Source of the DNA: RUG100 sp963542695
Lineage (GTDB): Bacteria > Bacillota > Clostridia > Peptostreptococcales > Anaerovoracaceae
Direction: 5' to 3'
DNA: 64,000 nucleotides
NCBI GenBank assembly: GCA_963542695.1
Contig: CAUTYX010000004.1
Coordinates: 1-64,000 of the forward strand
In this document: positions 46,505-53,929 of the stretch, one piece after another
Numbering within the stretch: position 1 is the stretch's first letter
How the letters are laid out: each line of letters opens with the position of its first letter
The notes under the pieces: model-generated
Databases searched by the model: none
What the model saw: only the letters and a program-made list of their open reading frames with translations
What the model was told of the DNA's origin: nothing
Position numbers and translations under genes: made by a program

Positions 46505-47243
46505 TAAATGGCTGGCTTTGTTTTTACTGTTTCATATTTTAGGGAATTTTTATTTTCAAACGGAGAAAACGGCAAAGGAAAAAAGCGAAAAGATAGGAGC
46601 CGTTATAAAGCATTCTGTAGTATATGGGATGGTAATTATTGTTCCATGCAGTATGTTTGTCAACGGAAAAATTCTACTGGTTGCAGTGGCTCTATCCGTT
46701 GCTCATGGATTGATTGATATAGTAAAATACTTTACTGTGAAGAGTAAGAAAGATTGTGAAGCAAGGATATTTATACTGGATCAAATCCTGCATGTGGCAT
46801 GTATCATTTTGGCAGCCTTTGCGTTACATTTCGTGACCGGAGATGTTGATTTGCCACAACCTGTTTATGAGGTGATTTCTGTTATTGGCATAAGCTTCTT
46901 TGATTTAGTAAGATGGACGGCATTGATATTGTTTGCCTGTAAGCCAAGTGGTATTTTGATTCAAAACCTAATCAATAATTTTAAACCGGAGATTGCAACC
47001 ACCCATGAAGAAATAAAAAATGCCGGGAGGACAATCGGATATTTAGAACGGCTCATTATTATCATTCTCATGGCAATGAATCAGTATGCTGCCATCGGTC
47101 TTGTGATTACGGCAAAGTCCATTGCCAGATACGAACAACTCTCAACAGAAAAAGCCTTTGCGGAATATTACCTTCTGGGTACATTGTTAAGTCTGTTAAC
47201 GGTCATTGGATCCGGGCTGTTGTTTTTACGGTATTTGGGATGA
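46497..47243 (+). CDS. DUF3307-family membrane protein, SatD partner
   Basis: The 248-residue protein has about six hydrophobic segments and matches the DUF3307 pattern (LFHILGNFYFQTEKTAKEKS, then AVALSVAHGLIDIVKYF, and FILDQILHVACIIL). Its C-terminal third (ERLIIIILMAMNQYAAIGLV, AKSIARYEQL, KAFAEYYLLGTLLSLL) resembles a conserved membrane tail. DUF3307 genes often follow satD. The start is TTG 46497 after AAGGAGG, overlapping satD. The function is unknown. One possibility is a membrane effector controlled by a nucleotide made by SatD. Confidence 0.8.
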   Translation: MFSKWLALFLLFHILGNFYFQTEKTAKEKSEKIGAVIKHSVVYGMVIIVPCSMFVNGKILLVAVALSVAHGLIDIVKYFTVKSKKDCEARIFILDQILHVACIILAAFALHFVTGDVDLPQPVYEVISVIGISFFDLVRWTALILFACKPSGILIQNLINNFKPEIATTHEEIKNAGRTIGYLERLIIIILMAMNQYAAIGLVITAKSIARYEQLSTEKAFAEYYLLGTLLSLLTVIGSGLLFLRYLG

Positions 47244-47388
47244 ATATGGGACAAGGTGAGGATGGCTAACTATTTAGGACATGTTGTCGCAATGACAATT
47301 CATGATATTCGTAATAAAAAAACGTAAACTAGCGTAGCTACTAATTTTGATCAGATATTCGAAACTTACAGTCCGGGTACAGTAAGGA

Positions 47389-47799
47389 ATGTTCCGTAAT
47401 ACGAAAAATAAAAAGAAAAAAGAACTGGCTATTCATAGCTCTGCAGCAGAATACTTAACCTTTGTGGCTTCAACAGGAGAGAGTGATGCCAGTTTTGAAA
47501 TGCGTTATGAAGATGAGAATATCTGGCTGACGCAGAAGATGATGGCAGCACTGTATGATGTGGATGTTCGTACAATCAATGAGCATATCAAAAAGATATA
47601 CAGTGATGGAGAACTGACAGAACCGGCAACTATCCGGAAAACCCGGATAGTTCAGACGGAAGGAACATATGGGACTTACCACATGGGAAAATACCCGGAC
47701 GGCAAAATCCATTGCCAGATACGAACAACTCTCAACAGAAAAAGCCTTTGCAGAATATTACCTCCTGAATATATGGTTAAGTTTGTTAACAGTCATTAG
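47389..47799 (+). pseudogene. Truncated RhuM-family gene fused to a foreign tail
   Basis: About the first 92 residues match the start of RhuM-type proteins (YEDENIWLTQKMMAALYDVDVRTINEHIKKIYSDGEL). After that, from near 47698, the DNA is a partial copy of the DUF3307 gene end read out of frame, so the last 34 or so residues are not native. RhuM proteins are normally over 300 residues. The original remainder has been deleted or replaced, and the recombination point shares the short sequence acggcaaa with the DUF3307 gene. Confidence 0.75.
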
Positions 47800-47843
47800 C
47801 TCCGGGCTGCTGTTTTTTACGGTACTTGGGGTGAATATGGGGG
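47698..47843 (+). repeat. Diverged duplicate of the DUF3307 gene 3' end
   Basis: It matches 47108-47250 over about 140 bp with scattered, largely third-position differences, and still reads AKSIARYEQLSTEKAFAEYY in one frame. The differences suggest it derives from another SatD/DUF3307 cassette rather than from a very recent copying event. Confidence 0.85.
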
Positions 47844-47860
47844 TGGCTCATATAACATAA

Positions 47861-48211
47861 TACAATAGAAACGGAGGAAGTGGATAATAGATAAATCTAA
47901 AATATGTAACCTTGATAACGTGGAGTACAGTATAGGAATAATCGGAAAATTATTTCAATGACACATTAAAATTTGCATTTGAAATATACACGTTGAAAAC
48001 AAAGAGGATGAATTCAGGACAAGATAAGAGTATAGATTATGGTATAATACAAAAGATTATATATGAACTTTGACTTTATAAATTAGATGAGAGTAGAAAT
48101 AATTAATTTATTATTACGTGTTACCTGGCGCCTAAGATGATTATATAGAGATCTTTGTTGAAGAAATTAATCATAAGCTTGATTTACTGCTAGGAGAAAA
48201 GGAGGCCTTAA
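47861..48211. other. Non-coding stretch before the phage remnant
   Basis: About 350 bp without a gene. An extended -10 (TG at 48040, TATAAT at 48043-48048) could start transcription of the phage-derived genes; no matching -35 is seen. The remainder is AT-rich and nondescript. Confidence 0.45.
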
Positions 48212-48487
48212 ATGGAGAAACCAACAATTAATTATGCACTTGCCTATCAAAAATTTAGAGGGGAGTTAAGTTCTACTATATCAGCTTTGCAACAGAAAAT
48301 ACCGATTCCAACTTATATGGTTGAGGGGATATTATCTGGCATACTTGCTGATGTAAGATCTGCAGTAATCACAGAAAATTCTCTTGAAGTGGAGGCTTTT
48401 AGAGAAAGCATTGATAAATATTATGAAGATAGAGAAAAAGAACTTAATGATGAAATCTTAAAACTAAAGGCAAAAGATGAAACGTAG
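48212..48487 (+). CDS. Small phage-associated protein
   Basis: The 91-residue protein is mostly helical with a coiled-coil-like C terminus (FRESIDKYYEDREKELNDEILKLKAKDE). I do not recognise the family. It is assigned to the phage cassette by position, a strong ribosome site (AGGAGG-like, aaaggagg) and the following tail-type genes. Similar small proteins occur at the edge of tail modules in clostridial prophages. Confidence 0.55.
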   Translation: MEKPTINYALAYQKFRGELSSTISALQQKIPIPTYMVEGILSGILADVRSAVITENSLEVEAFRESIDKYYEDREKELNDEILKLKAKDET

Positions 48488-48498
48488 GAGGAATGCCT

Positions 48499-48795
48499 AT
48501 GTACCGAGGAACAACGCCAATAAATATATTTAGGACAGATGTGGATTTAACTAATGCATCTGTCCTTTTTATTACCTATAAACAAAATGGCAAGGTCGTA
48601 TTAGAGAAGAGTATTGATGAAGTGAAAATACAAAAGAATATTATATCTGTTTATCTATCTCAGAAAGACACGCTACTTTTTACAGAGGGAATTGTGACAA
48701 TCCAAATAAGAGCAAAGTTTCCTGATGGTAGTGCAATAGCATCCGCTTTAATACGAACCAGCACATATGAAATTTTAAAGGATGGTGAAATTTAA
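48499..48795 (+). CDS. Phage tail-module protein, beta-rich
   Basis: The 98-residue protein has a predicted beta-sandwich pattern (DVDLTNASVLFITYKQNG, VTIQIRAKFPDGS), typical of small clostridial phage tail-tip or baseplate proteins. ATG 48499 is preferred, 7 bases after AGGAGG. The upstream ATG 48493 is too close to that site. Its stop overlaps the next start (TAATG). The precise role is unknown. Confidence 0.6.
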   Translation: MYRGTTPINIFRTDVDLTNASVLFITYKQNGKVVLEKSIDEVKIQKNIISVYLSQKDTLLFTEGIVTIQIRAKFPDGSAIASALIRTSTYEILKDGEI

Positions 48796-49007
48796 TGGCA
48801 GAAATTACGACAAGCTTTAAAAGAGATGCACCGATGGATGCATCATTTGAAACAATTATTAGAGTATCAGACACACCAGCTTCTGATTATAACAACTTAA
48901 TCAATCAGCCAAAGATAAATGAAGTGAAGCTGATTGGCAATAGAACCCTAGAAGAACTAGGGTTAAACACAATATCAAATATTGAACTGGAAGAATTACT
49001 TAAATAA
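48795..49007 (+). CDS. Short phage fibre-like protein
   Basis: The 70-residue protein carries DYNNLINQPKINEVKLIGN then RTLEELGL. That pattern (YxxLxxxPxINxxxLxGN...LxxLGL) is a recurrent phage fibre/attachment motif. It is coupled to the upstream gene by a one-base overlap. It probably joins other fibre proteins. Confidence 0.65.
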   Translation: MAEITTSFKRDAPMDASFETIIRVSDTPASDYNNLINQPKINEVKLIGNRTLEELGLNTISNIELEELLK

Positions 49008-49021
49008 CAGGAGGAAGAAAA

Positions 49022-49615
49022 ATGCAGGCAAAATATTTAGATAACAATGGACTTTTATATGTTTGGAAGAAACTAAAGGATACCTTTGTAAAGAAGTTAG
49101 AACTTGATGAGGTGAAAAATTCAATTCCAAAGAATGTGACAGAGCTTTTGGATGCTGAAAACTATGCACTGAAATGTGCTATTCCAACTAAGGTAGAGAG
49201 CCTTACAGATGCAGGTGATTATGCTAAGAAATCAGAAATCCCTCATAGCATTGAAGGGATGGAAGGTATAGATGCATATGCTAAAGTAACGGCGATTCCA
49301 AAAAAAGTAGCACAGCTTGATGATTATGCAGACTATGTGAAAAAGACAGAACTTACTGAAGAAGTAAAAGGTCTTATTGGTAATGTGAAATCTATTGAGT
49401 TTTCTGTAGTAGAGGAACTTCCAACTAGCGGTGATAAGGCAACTATCTATCTCATTTCTAATGATAAAGGTAATAATGATTCTTACGATGAATTTATCTG
49501 GCTAAATGATAAGTTTGAAAAGATTGGTACTACATCAGTAGACCCTAGTGGTTATTTGAAGGCTACAGATATTACTGGAATTACAAATGAAGAGATTGAT
49601 GTTCTTTTTGTGTAG
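49022..49615 (+). CDS. Phage tail-fibre-like protein with short repeats
   Basis: The 197-residue protein has four loose repeats of the type Y(A/V)KK(S/T)E(I/L)P-x3-(E/A)-x-L-x-D (for example DAGDYAKKSEIP, DDYADYVKKTEL), as in the shafts of phage side-tail fibres. The C-terminal part (VVEELPTSGDKATIYLISND) looks like a globular tip seen in related phage proteins. AGGAGGA lies just upstream of the start. Confidence 0.75.
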   Translation: MQAKYLDNNGLLYVWKKLKDTFVKKLELDEVKNSIPKNVTELLDAENYALKCAIPTKVESLTDAGDYAKKSEIPHSIEGMEGIDAYAKVTAIPKKVAQLDDYADYVKKTELTEEVKGLIGNVKSIEFSVVEELPTSGDKATIYLISNDKGNNDSYDEFIWLNDKFEKIGTTSVDPSGYLKATDITGITNEEIDVLFV

Positions 49616-49624
49616 GTGATGCTT

Positions 49625-50143
49625 ATGGCTGAGAAGTTTTTAAATAGGGAAGGACTGGGCAGATTCTTTGAAAAAATAAAATCAAAGTTTGCTCCTATTG
49701 ATAGCCCTAATTTTACCGGCGTACCAACAGTGGAAACACCGGAGTTTGAAAGAATGTCTAGTGGAAAAGAAGTGGTGAATCGTGAATATACATCAAAAAT
49801 GTTCGAAGCTCTTACTCAGTATGTTGATTCTGAAAGACCGTCATTTCATGTAAGACTAGCGGTGGAGCCGGAAGAGTGGGAGGAAAAAAGCGGAATCTTT
49901 TATTATTCTAAGCTGAAAGAAAAAGTAGAGAATATTCATTTTGACCAAGTATCCATTTTTACTAGGGTTGATACTATGTATCTTGCACCAGAGAAACTAC
50001 TTGATGTGCATCAAAATCATCCAGTAGCAATTGATAAAGAGGGAGTGATCTATACGGCTGGAGAGAAACCAACCTATGAACTTCCGATAATTGTAGACAT
50101 AATTTTATCAACAGATATGTCACAGTGGTTTGGAGGAAATTAA
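49625..50143 (+). CDS. Phage tail/baseplate-associated protein
   Basis: The 172-residue protein starts FLNREGLGRFFEKIKSKFAPIDSPNFTG, a stretch common near the N terminus of clostridial fibre proteins. A globular domain I do not recognise follows. ATG 49625 fits the ribosome site GTAGGTGAT better than GTG 49616. It precedes the holin gene by one base, the usual tail-to-lysis order. Confidence 0.6.
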   Translation: MAEKFLNREGLGRFFEKIKSKFAPIDSPNFTGVPTVETPEFERMSSGKEVVNREYTSKMFEALTQYVDSERPSFHVRLAVEPEEWEEKSGIFYYSKLKEKVENIHFDQVSIFTRVDTMYLAPEKLLDVHQNHPVAIDKEGVIYTAGEKPTYELPIIVDIILSTDMSQWFGGN

Positions 50144-50144
50144 T

Positions 50145-50585
50145 ATGAAAGAATTTTGGAGTATGATCCAGCTTGCTTTTGCTGGAGTTGGAGGATGGCT
50201 AGGATATTTTTTAGGAGGGTGCGATGGACTTATCATTGCACTTCTTTTATTTGTAGTCATCGATTACATCACAGGAATAATGTGTGCGATAGCAGATAAG
50301 AAGTTATCTAGCTCTGTAGGATTTAAGGGCATCTTTAGAAAGGTGCTTATTTTTATGCTCGTAGGTATCGCCAACATTATTGATGTTCAGATTATCAAGT
50401 CTGGAAGTGTGTTAAGAACAGCAGTTGTTTTCTTTTATTTGTCTAATGAGGGTTTATCACTCATAGAAAATGCTGCCCATCTGGGACTACCTGTACCGGA
50501 CAAATTAAAAGCAGTTTTAGAGCAGTTACATGACAAGAGTTTCTTTCTCTATATAATGCGCCTATGGACTCCTATGAAAAAATGA
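50145..50585 (+). pseudogene. Phage holin (toxin secretion/lysis type), foreign C-terminal end
   Basis: Residues 1-130 match the Holin_4_1-type lysis holin (GVGGWLGYFLGGCDGLIIALL, DYITGIMCAIADKKLSSSVGFKGIFRK, ENAAHLGLPVPDKLKAVLEQLHDK) with three or so membrane segments. After LHDK, near 50530, the frame runs into DNA that encodes a Fic fragment in another frame, adding FFLYIMRLWTPMKK. The normal end and the endolysin that usually follows are missing. It may still fold, but the lysis module is broken. Confidence 0.8.
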
Positions 50586-51100
50586 TTCTAAGTCACTTTA
50601 TCCTGGAAATCATTCATCCTTTTTATGATGGAAATGGGCGACTGGGAAGATATCTGTTTTCCAAAGGTATTTACAATGAAACAGGAAGTTTGTCCGCATT
50701 TCTTGTGGCCAGAGGGTTTTCGCGCAAGAAGAAGCAATATTATGCAGCTTTTAGAAAAGCCGGAGAAAAACATTCTTTCGGGTGCTTAAATGAGTTTGTG
50801 GAGACAATGGTCTCCATATTGGAACAGGAGCTGCGGTTTGCCATTGAGGATATAGATTCAAAGCTGGATGAAATCAGTGCATTGGTTTTGCCGGATGATG
50901 CAACTAAATCACAGCAAAAGATTTACAAGCTTCTTGCTGAAAGCACCATTTTTTCCGGATACGGTGTCAACAATACAGAAATTCAAGAGCATACCGGCTT
51001 GTCAAAACGTTCGGTGGTCAATGGGATTACTGCTTTCCGGGAAAAAGGATTACTAGCAGACACGCAGGTTGGACATTTTGTATTCCATCGTCTGAAATAA
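50534..51100 (+). pseudogene. Fic-domain protein, N-terminally truncated
   Basis: The open frame from 50534 gives LSLYNAPMDSYEKMILSHFI, then the Fic active-site motif HPFYDGNGRLGR and a C-terminal winged-helix (VNNTEIQEHTGLSKRSVVNGITAFREKGL). The N-terminal part, which in many class II/III Fic proteins carries the inhibitory helix and substrate-binding region, has been lost at the junction with the phage remnant. No ribosome site precedes ATG 50564. Fic proteins AMPylate targets. This one retains catalytic residues but is probably not expressed normally. Confidence 0.82.
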
Positions 51101-51145
51101 AATAACCACAGAAGCCTTTTTGGTGAAAATCTGTGGTTATTGCGT
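51101..51145. terminator. Hairpin between converging fic fragment and nucleotidyltransferase gene
   Basis: Perfect 11-bp stem (51101-51111 with 51131-51141). The loop contains cctttttgg and the tail lacks a long T run, so it may serve both directions only weakly. Confidence 0.65.
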
Positions 51146-51186
51146 TTCGTCATAATGTAGCTGTTAAACAAGATGAGAAGAGACGT

Positions 51187-51540
51187 TTATTGGTATTCTT
51201 CCTCGTCGTCCTTTGTGACAGTTAACATAATATCCTTATCATTCATATCATAGATGATAATCATGGTGCCGATATCAAAGAATTTCTTTTGGCGAACCAC
51301 GCCGTGGGTGATGTCTACACGAACGCCGAAGACCTTTTGCAGGGCATCGCGCATATCGATAACATCCACCAAAGAGCAGAGACCGTCAAATTCCATAATC
51401 AAGTCGATGTCGCTGTCCGGGGAATTGGTGCCTTCGGCACGAGAACCGATGAGTGCCGCCTTGGCTACGTTGTATTTGCTGCATTCTTCAACAACAGCAC
51501 GTTTTATATCTTCAATGGTAATTGTTTTTGCTTCCGTCAT
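51187..51540 (-). CDS. MNT-type minimal nucleotidyltransferase
   Basis: The 117-residue protein has the GSRAEGTNSPDSDIDLIMEF signature of Pol-beta-like minimal nucleotidyltransferases (GS and DxD) and a later acidic strand RVDITHG. Many such proteins are MNT antitoxins paired with HEPN toxins, but no HEPN gene is next to it. It may be an orphan or partner of a distant gene. A good ribosome site (aaaggagt read on the minus strand) precedes the start. It is the only minus-strand gene in the accessory zone. Confidence 0.8.
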   Translation of the reverse strand: MTEAKTITIEDIKRAVVEECSKYNVAKAALIGSRAEGTNSPDSDIDLIMEFDGLCSLVDVIDMRDALQKVFGVRVDITHGVVRQKKFFDIGTMIIIYDMNDKDIMLTVTKDDEEEYQ

Positions 51541-51719
51541 AATAAACTCCTTTCACATATGTAGAATACCATGGATTTTGGATATTTCCAATGCTGTTTT
51601 CCGTAAAAGAAAAGGTAAATTTGTGAAATTGGTACTGCAGCGGAAGTGTAAATGTGCCATACTATGGTATAGATAAAAAGAATGATTTTGCGTAGGATAA
51701 TGATAATTTCGAAAACGAA

Positions 51720-51788
51720 GAACATATGTTCACAATAACGGTTGACACCGATGATTCTGTGCCGTATGATATACAGGAACAGATGTTC
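51720..51788 (+). promoter_or_regulatory. recA promoter with two LexA (SOS) boxes
   Basis: TTGACA (51742-51747) and TATGAT (51765-51770) are spaced 17 bp. LexA-type GAAC-N4-GTTC sites lie at 51720-51731 (GAACATATGTTC, a perfect palindrome) and 51777-51788 (GAACAGATGTTC), one upstream of the -35 and one just past the -10. Together they predict LexA repression. Confidence 0.88.
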
Positions 51789-51809
51789 GTTACTAACGGA
51801 GGCGATAAA

Positions 51810-52931
51810 ATGGCAGTAACTAAAGGTAAAAAACAAGAAAATGTTTCGGATAAGGACAAGGCACTAGAGGCTGCATTAATGCAGATTACCAAACAATATG
51901 GGCAGGGTGCTGTAATGAAGCTGGGTGATGACAATGCCGCACTAAACGTAGAGGCAATCTCAACCGGATCCATCAGCCTGGATTTGGCAACGGGAATTGG
52001 CGGTGTACCAAAGGGAAGGATTACCGAAGTATACGGACCGGAATCCTCCGGTAAGACCACATTGACCCTGCACATTGTAGCAGAAGCTCAGAAAGCCGGC
52101 GGCAGAGCTGCTTTCATTGATGCAGAGCATGCACTGGATCCGGAATATGCAAAGAGTTTGGGTGTAAATCTGGATGAGCTATTGGTTTCCCAGCCGGATT
52201 CCGGAGAACAGGCATTGGAAATTTGTGAAATGCTGGTACGAAGCGGTGCCCTCGATATTGTTGTTATTGACTCGGTAGCCGCACTGGTTCCAAAATCGGA
52301 GATTCAGGGTGAAATGGGAGATACTCATGTGGCACTGCAGGCTCGATTGATGTCTCAGGCGCTTCGTAAGATGACCGGTGTTATCAACAAATCCAACTGT
52401 GCCGTTATTTTTATCAACCAGCTGCGTGAAAAGGTTGGCGTTATGTTTGGCAATCCGGAGGTGACAACCGGTGGCCGGGCTCTGAAATTCTATTCTTCTA
52501 TGAGAATGGAAGTGCGTCGCGTGGAAACCATCAAGCAGGGAGATAAGATGCTGGGCAACCGGACTCGTGCCAAGATTGTGAAAAACAAAGTGGCACCACC
52601 ATTTAAGCAGGCAGAATTCGACATTATGTATGGACAGGGAATTTCCAAGTCCGGTGATATCCTTGATTCTGCAGTGGTACAAAAGATTGTAGATAAAGCC
52701 GGATCCTGGTTCAGTTTTGATGGCCAGCGCATTGGACAAGGTCGCGAAAACGTTAAGATTTTCCTGGAAGAGCATCCGGATGTTATGGATAAAATCGAAG
52801 GATTGCTGCTTGACACCATCAGCAAAGATAAAAAGGGAGAGCAAAACAAGGCAGAAACGGCAGAAGATGGTACCATGGAAGCGCCTGCAGAGTACAAAGT
52901 GGACGAAGATGGCGTAATCATCGAAGAATAA
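51810..52931 (+). CDS. recA: Recombinase RecA
   Basis: RecA forms filaments on single-stranded DNA for homologous recombination and for LexA cleavage. Walker A GPESSGKTTL is near residue 76, and IVVIDSVAALVP is the Walker B region. Also canonical are QALRKMT, the L2-loop GGRALKFYSSMRMEVRR and the acidic C-terminal tail. It has 373 residues. ATG 51810 follows CGGAGG; a longer reading from 51726 would start inside the promoter and LexA box. The 3' end (last four codons and stop) lies inside a 38-bp direct repeat associated with an inserted KilA-N fragment. Confidence 0.97.
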   Translation: MAVTKGKKQENVSDKDKALEAALMQITKQYGQGAVMKLGDDNAALNVEAISTGSISLDLATGIGGVPKGRITEVYGPESSGKTTLTLHIVAEAQKAGGRAAFIDAEHALDPEYAKSLGVNLDELLVSQPDSGEQALEICEMLVRSGALDIVVIDSVAALVPKSEIQGEMGDTHVALQARLMSQALRKMTGVINKSNCAVIFINQLREKVGVMFGNPEVTTGGRALKFYSSMRMEVRRVETIKQGDKMLGNRTRAKIVKNKVAPPFKQAEFDIMYGQGISKSGDILDSAVVQKIVDKAGSWFSFDGQRIGQGRENVKIFLEEHPDVMDKIEGLLLDTISKDKKGEQNKAETAEDGTMEAPAEYKVDEDGVIIEE

Positions 52932-53278
52932 GAAGAAAGTGTTTGACACTATAAATTAAAATATCCCACGGTTTTAAGAGGAATTCGTATGTCTAAACTG
53001 AAAAAAGACACAATTAAAGCCAAAGGTTTTGCCATTCAAATTTATACGGAGGATTTTAAAAATGACTATATAAGCCTTACAGATATTGCTAAGTATAAAA
53101 ACCGTGATGATCCCAGATTTGTGATACAAAATTGGATGAGAAACAGAAACACTTTAGAATATATAGGTTTATGGGAAGTGTTAAACAACCCGAATTTTAA
53201 CCGTGTTCAATTCGACACGTTTAGAAGTGAAGCAGACAAGAATCATCGAAGAATAAGAAGAAAGTGTTTGACACTATA
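52916..53278. repeat. 38-bp direct repeats flanking an inserted fragment at the recA 3' end
   Basis: The sequence from aatcatcgaag to gacactata at 52916-52953 is repeated exactly at 53241-53278. The repeat holds the recA stop codon region and the -35 of the rplU promoter. Flanking bases differ on both sides, so the repeat is sharply bounded. The 287 bp between copies carries a KilA-N fragment. Confidence 0.95.
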
Positions 53279-53354
53279 TTGTAGGTGCCGTATAATATTT
53301 GAATGTAGGCCGCTCAGAATAGGTGTTTTTAACATGTTCCTATTATCGTTTTGA
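52989..53354 (+). pseudogene. Truncated KilA-N-domain gene
   Basis: Residues 1-84 match the N-terminal part of KilA-N proteins (DYISLTDIAKYKNRDDPRFVIQNWMRNRNTLEYIGLWE). From 53241 onward the frame runs through the direct repeat and the rplU promoter, so the last 37 residues are meaningless. KilA-N proteins are usually phage or mobile-element DNA-binding proteins of 200-300 residues. A ribosome site (taagaggaa) precedes ATG 52989. Confidence 0.8.
53268..53296 (+). promoter_or_regulatory. rplU promoter
   Basis: TTGACA (53268-53273) and TATAAT (53291-53296), 17 bp apart, a near-perfect sigma-A promoter for a ribosomal operon. The leader of about 100 nt could hold an L21-type autoregulatory structure, which I cannot confirm by eye. 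The same TTGACA occurs in the first direct repeat (52943-52948), but there it has no -10. Confidence 0.85.
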
Positions 53355-53398
53355 AGCATGACCTTGGATGGCGAGACTGGTATGAGGAGGAATATATA

Positions 53399-53905
53399 AT
53401 GTACGCAGTAATCGAAACCGGTGGCAAACAGTACCGGGTACAGGAAGGCGACAGCATCGTAGTAGAAAAACTGCAGAATGCTGTTGGCGAAAAAGTTGAA
53501 TTTGACAAAGTACTGGTAATGGGTGAAGGTGCAGACATCAAAGTCGGCACACCTTACGTAGATGCAGTCGTATACGGTCAGGTTGAAGAGACCGGCAAAG
53601 GCGACAAGGTCATCATCTACAAGTACAAGGCAAAGAAAGACTACAGAAAGAAACAGGGGCACAGACAGCCCTTTACAAAGGTTCTGATTACCGGCATCGG
53701 CGAAGATAAACCGGCACCGGTTAAAGAAGAAGCTAAGGCACCAGAGGTTGCTCCTGAAAAGGAAGCCGAAGCTGCTGCACCGGCAAAGGTTGATATGTCC
53801 ATGAAGAAGGACGACCTGATTGCTTATGCAGAAGAACATAATATCGAAATCGATAAGAAAGCAACCAAACAGGTAATTATTGATACTATTAACAGTGCTG
53901 AGTAG
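53399..53905 (+). CDS. rplU: 50S ribosomal protein bL21 with C-terminal extension
   Basis: Residues 1-102 are a normal bL21 (MYAVIETGGKQYRVQEGD, KYKAKKDYRKKQGHRQPFTKV). About 65 extra residues follow: an Ala/Pro/Glu-rich linker and then MSMKKDDLIAYAEEHNIEID with KATKQVIIDTI, which looks like a small SAP/HeH-type helix-extended-loop-helix module. Such modules often bind nucleic acid. Standard bL21 is about 103 residues. ATG 53399 follows AGGAGG. The rpmA gene follows after 24 bp, with no Prp protease gene between them. Confidence 0.93.
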   Translation: MYAVIETGGKQYRVQEGDSIVVEKLQNAVGEKVEFDKVLVMGEGADIKVGTPYVDAVVYGQVEETGKGDKVIIYKYKAKKDYRKKQGHRQPFTKVLITGIGEDKPAPVKEEAKAPEVAPEKEAEAAAPAKVDMSMKKDDLIAYAEEHNIEIDKKATKQVIIDTINSAE

Positions 53906-53929
53906 GACTAACCGTTAGGAGGTGCAGAA

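Noticed and set aside
46508..46717. Overlapping plus-strand frame inside the DUF3307 gene
   Set aside because: Cys/Lys-rich translation without pattern, fully inside a better-supported gene.
47669..47860. Separate small protein at the RhuM/DUF3307 junction
   Set aside because: It is only the displaced 3' end of a DUF3307 gene with a few random residues ahead of it; treated as a repeat rather than a gene.
49022..49615. CRISPR-like or other nucleotide repeat array in the fibre gene
   Set aside because: The repetition is at protein level with poor nucleotide identity and irregular spacing; it reflects fibre-shaft repeats. No CRISPR array was seen anywhere in the window.
48212..50585. Complete prophage or tailocin
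   Set aside because: Only fibre-type genes and a damaged holin are present; there is no sheath, tube, tape measure, terminase, capsid, integrase or endolysin.
51187..51540. MNT/HEPN toxin-antitoxin pair
   Set aside because: Only the nucleotidyltransferase is present; neither neighbour resembles a HEPN protein.
51726..51809. Longer RecA reading beginning at ATG 51726
   Set aside because: That ATG lies inside the upstream LexA box, ahead of the promoter -35 and -10; ATG 51810 has the ribosome site and the normal RecA N terminus.
52179..52949. 256-residue minus-strand open frame over recA
   Set aside because: Shadow of recA with no motif; its start falls in the direct-repeat region and has no ribosome site.
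53351..53398. Upstream start for rplU
   Set aside because: It adds 16 residues not found in bL21 and lacks a ribosome site; AGGAGG directly precedes the canonical MYAVIETGG start at 53399.
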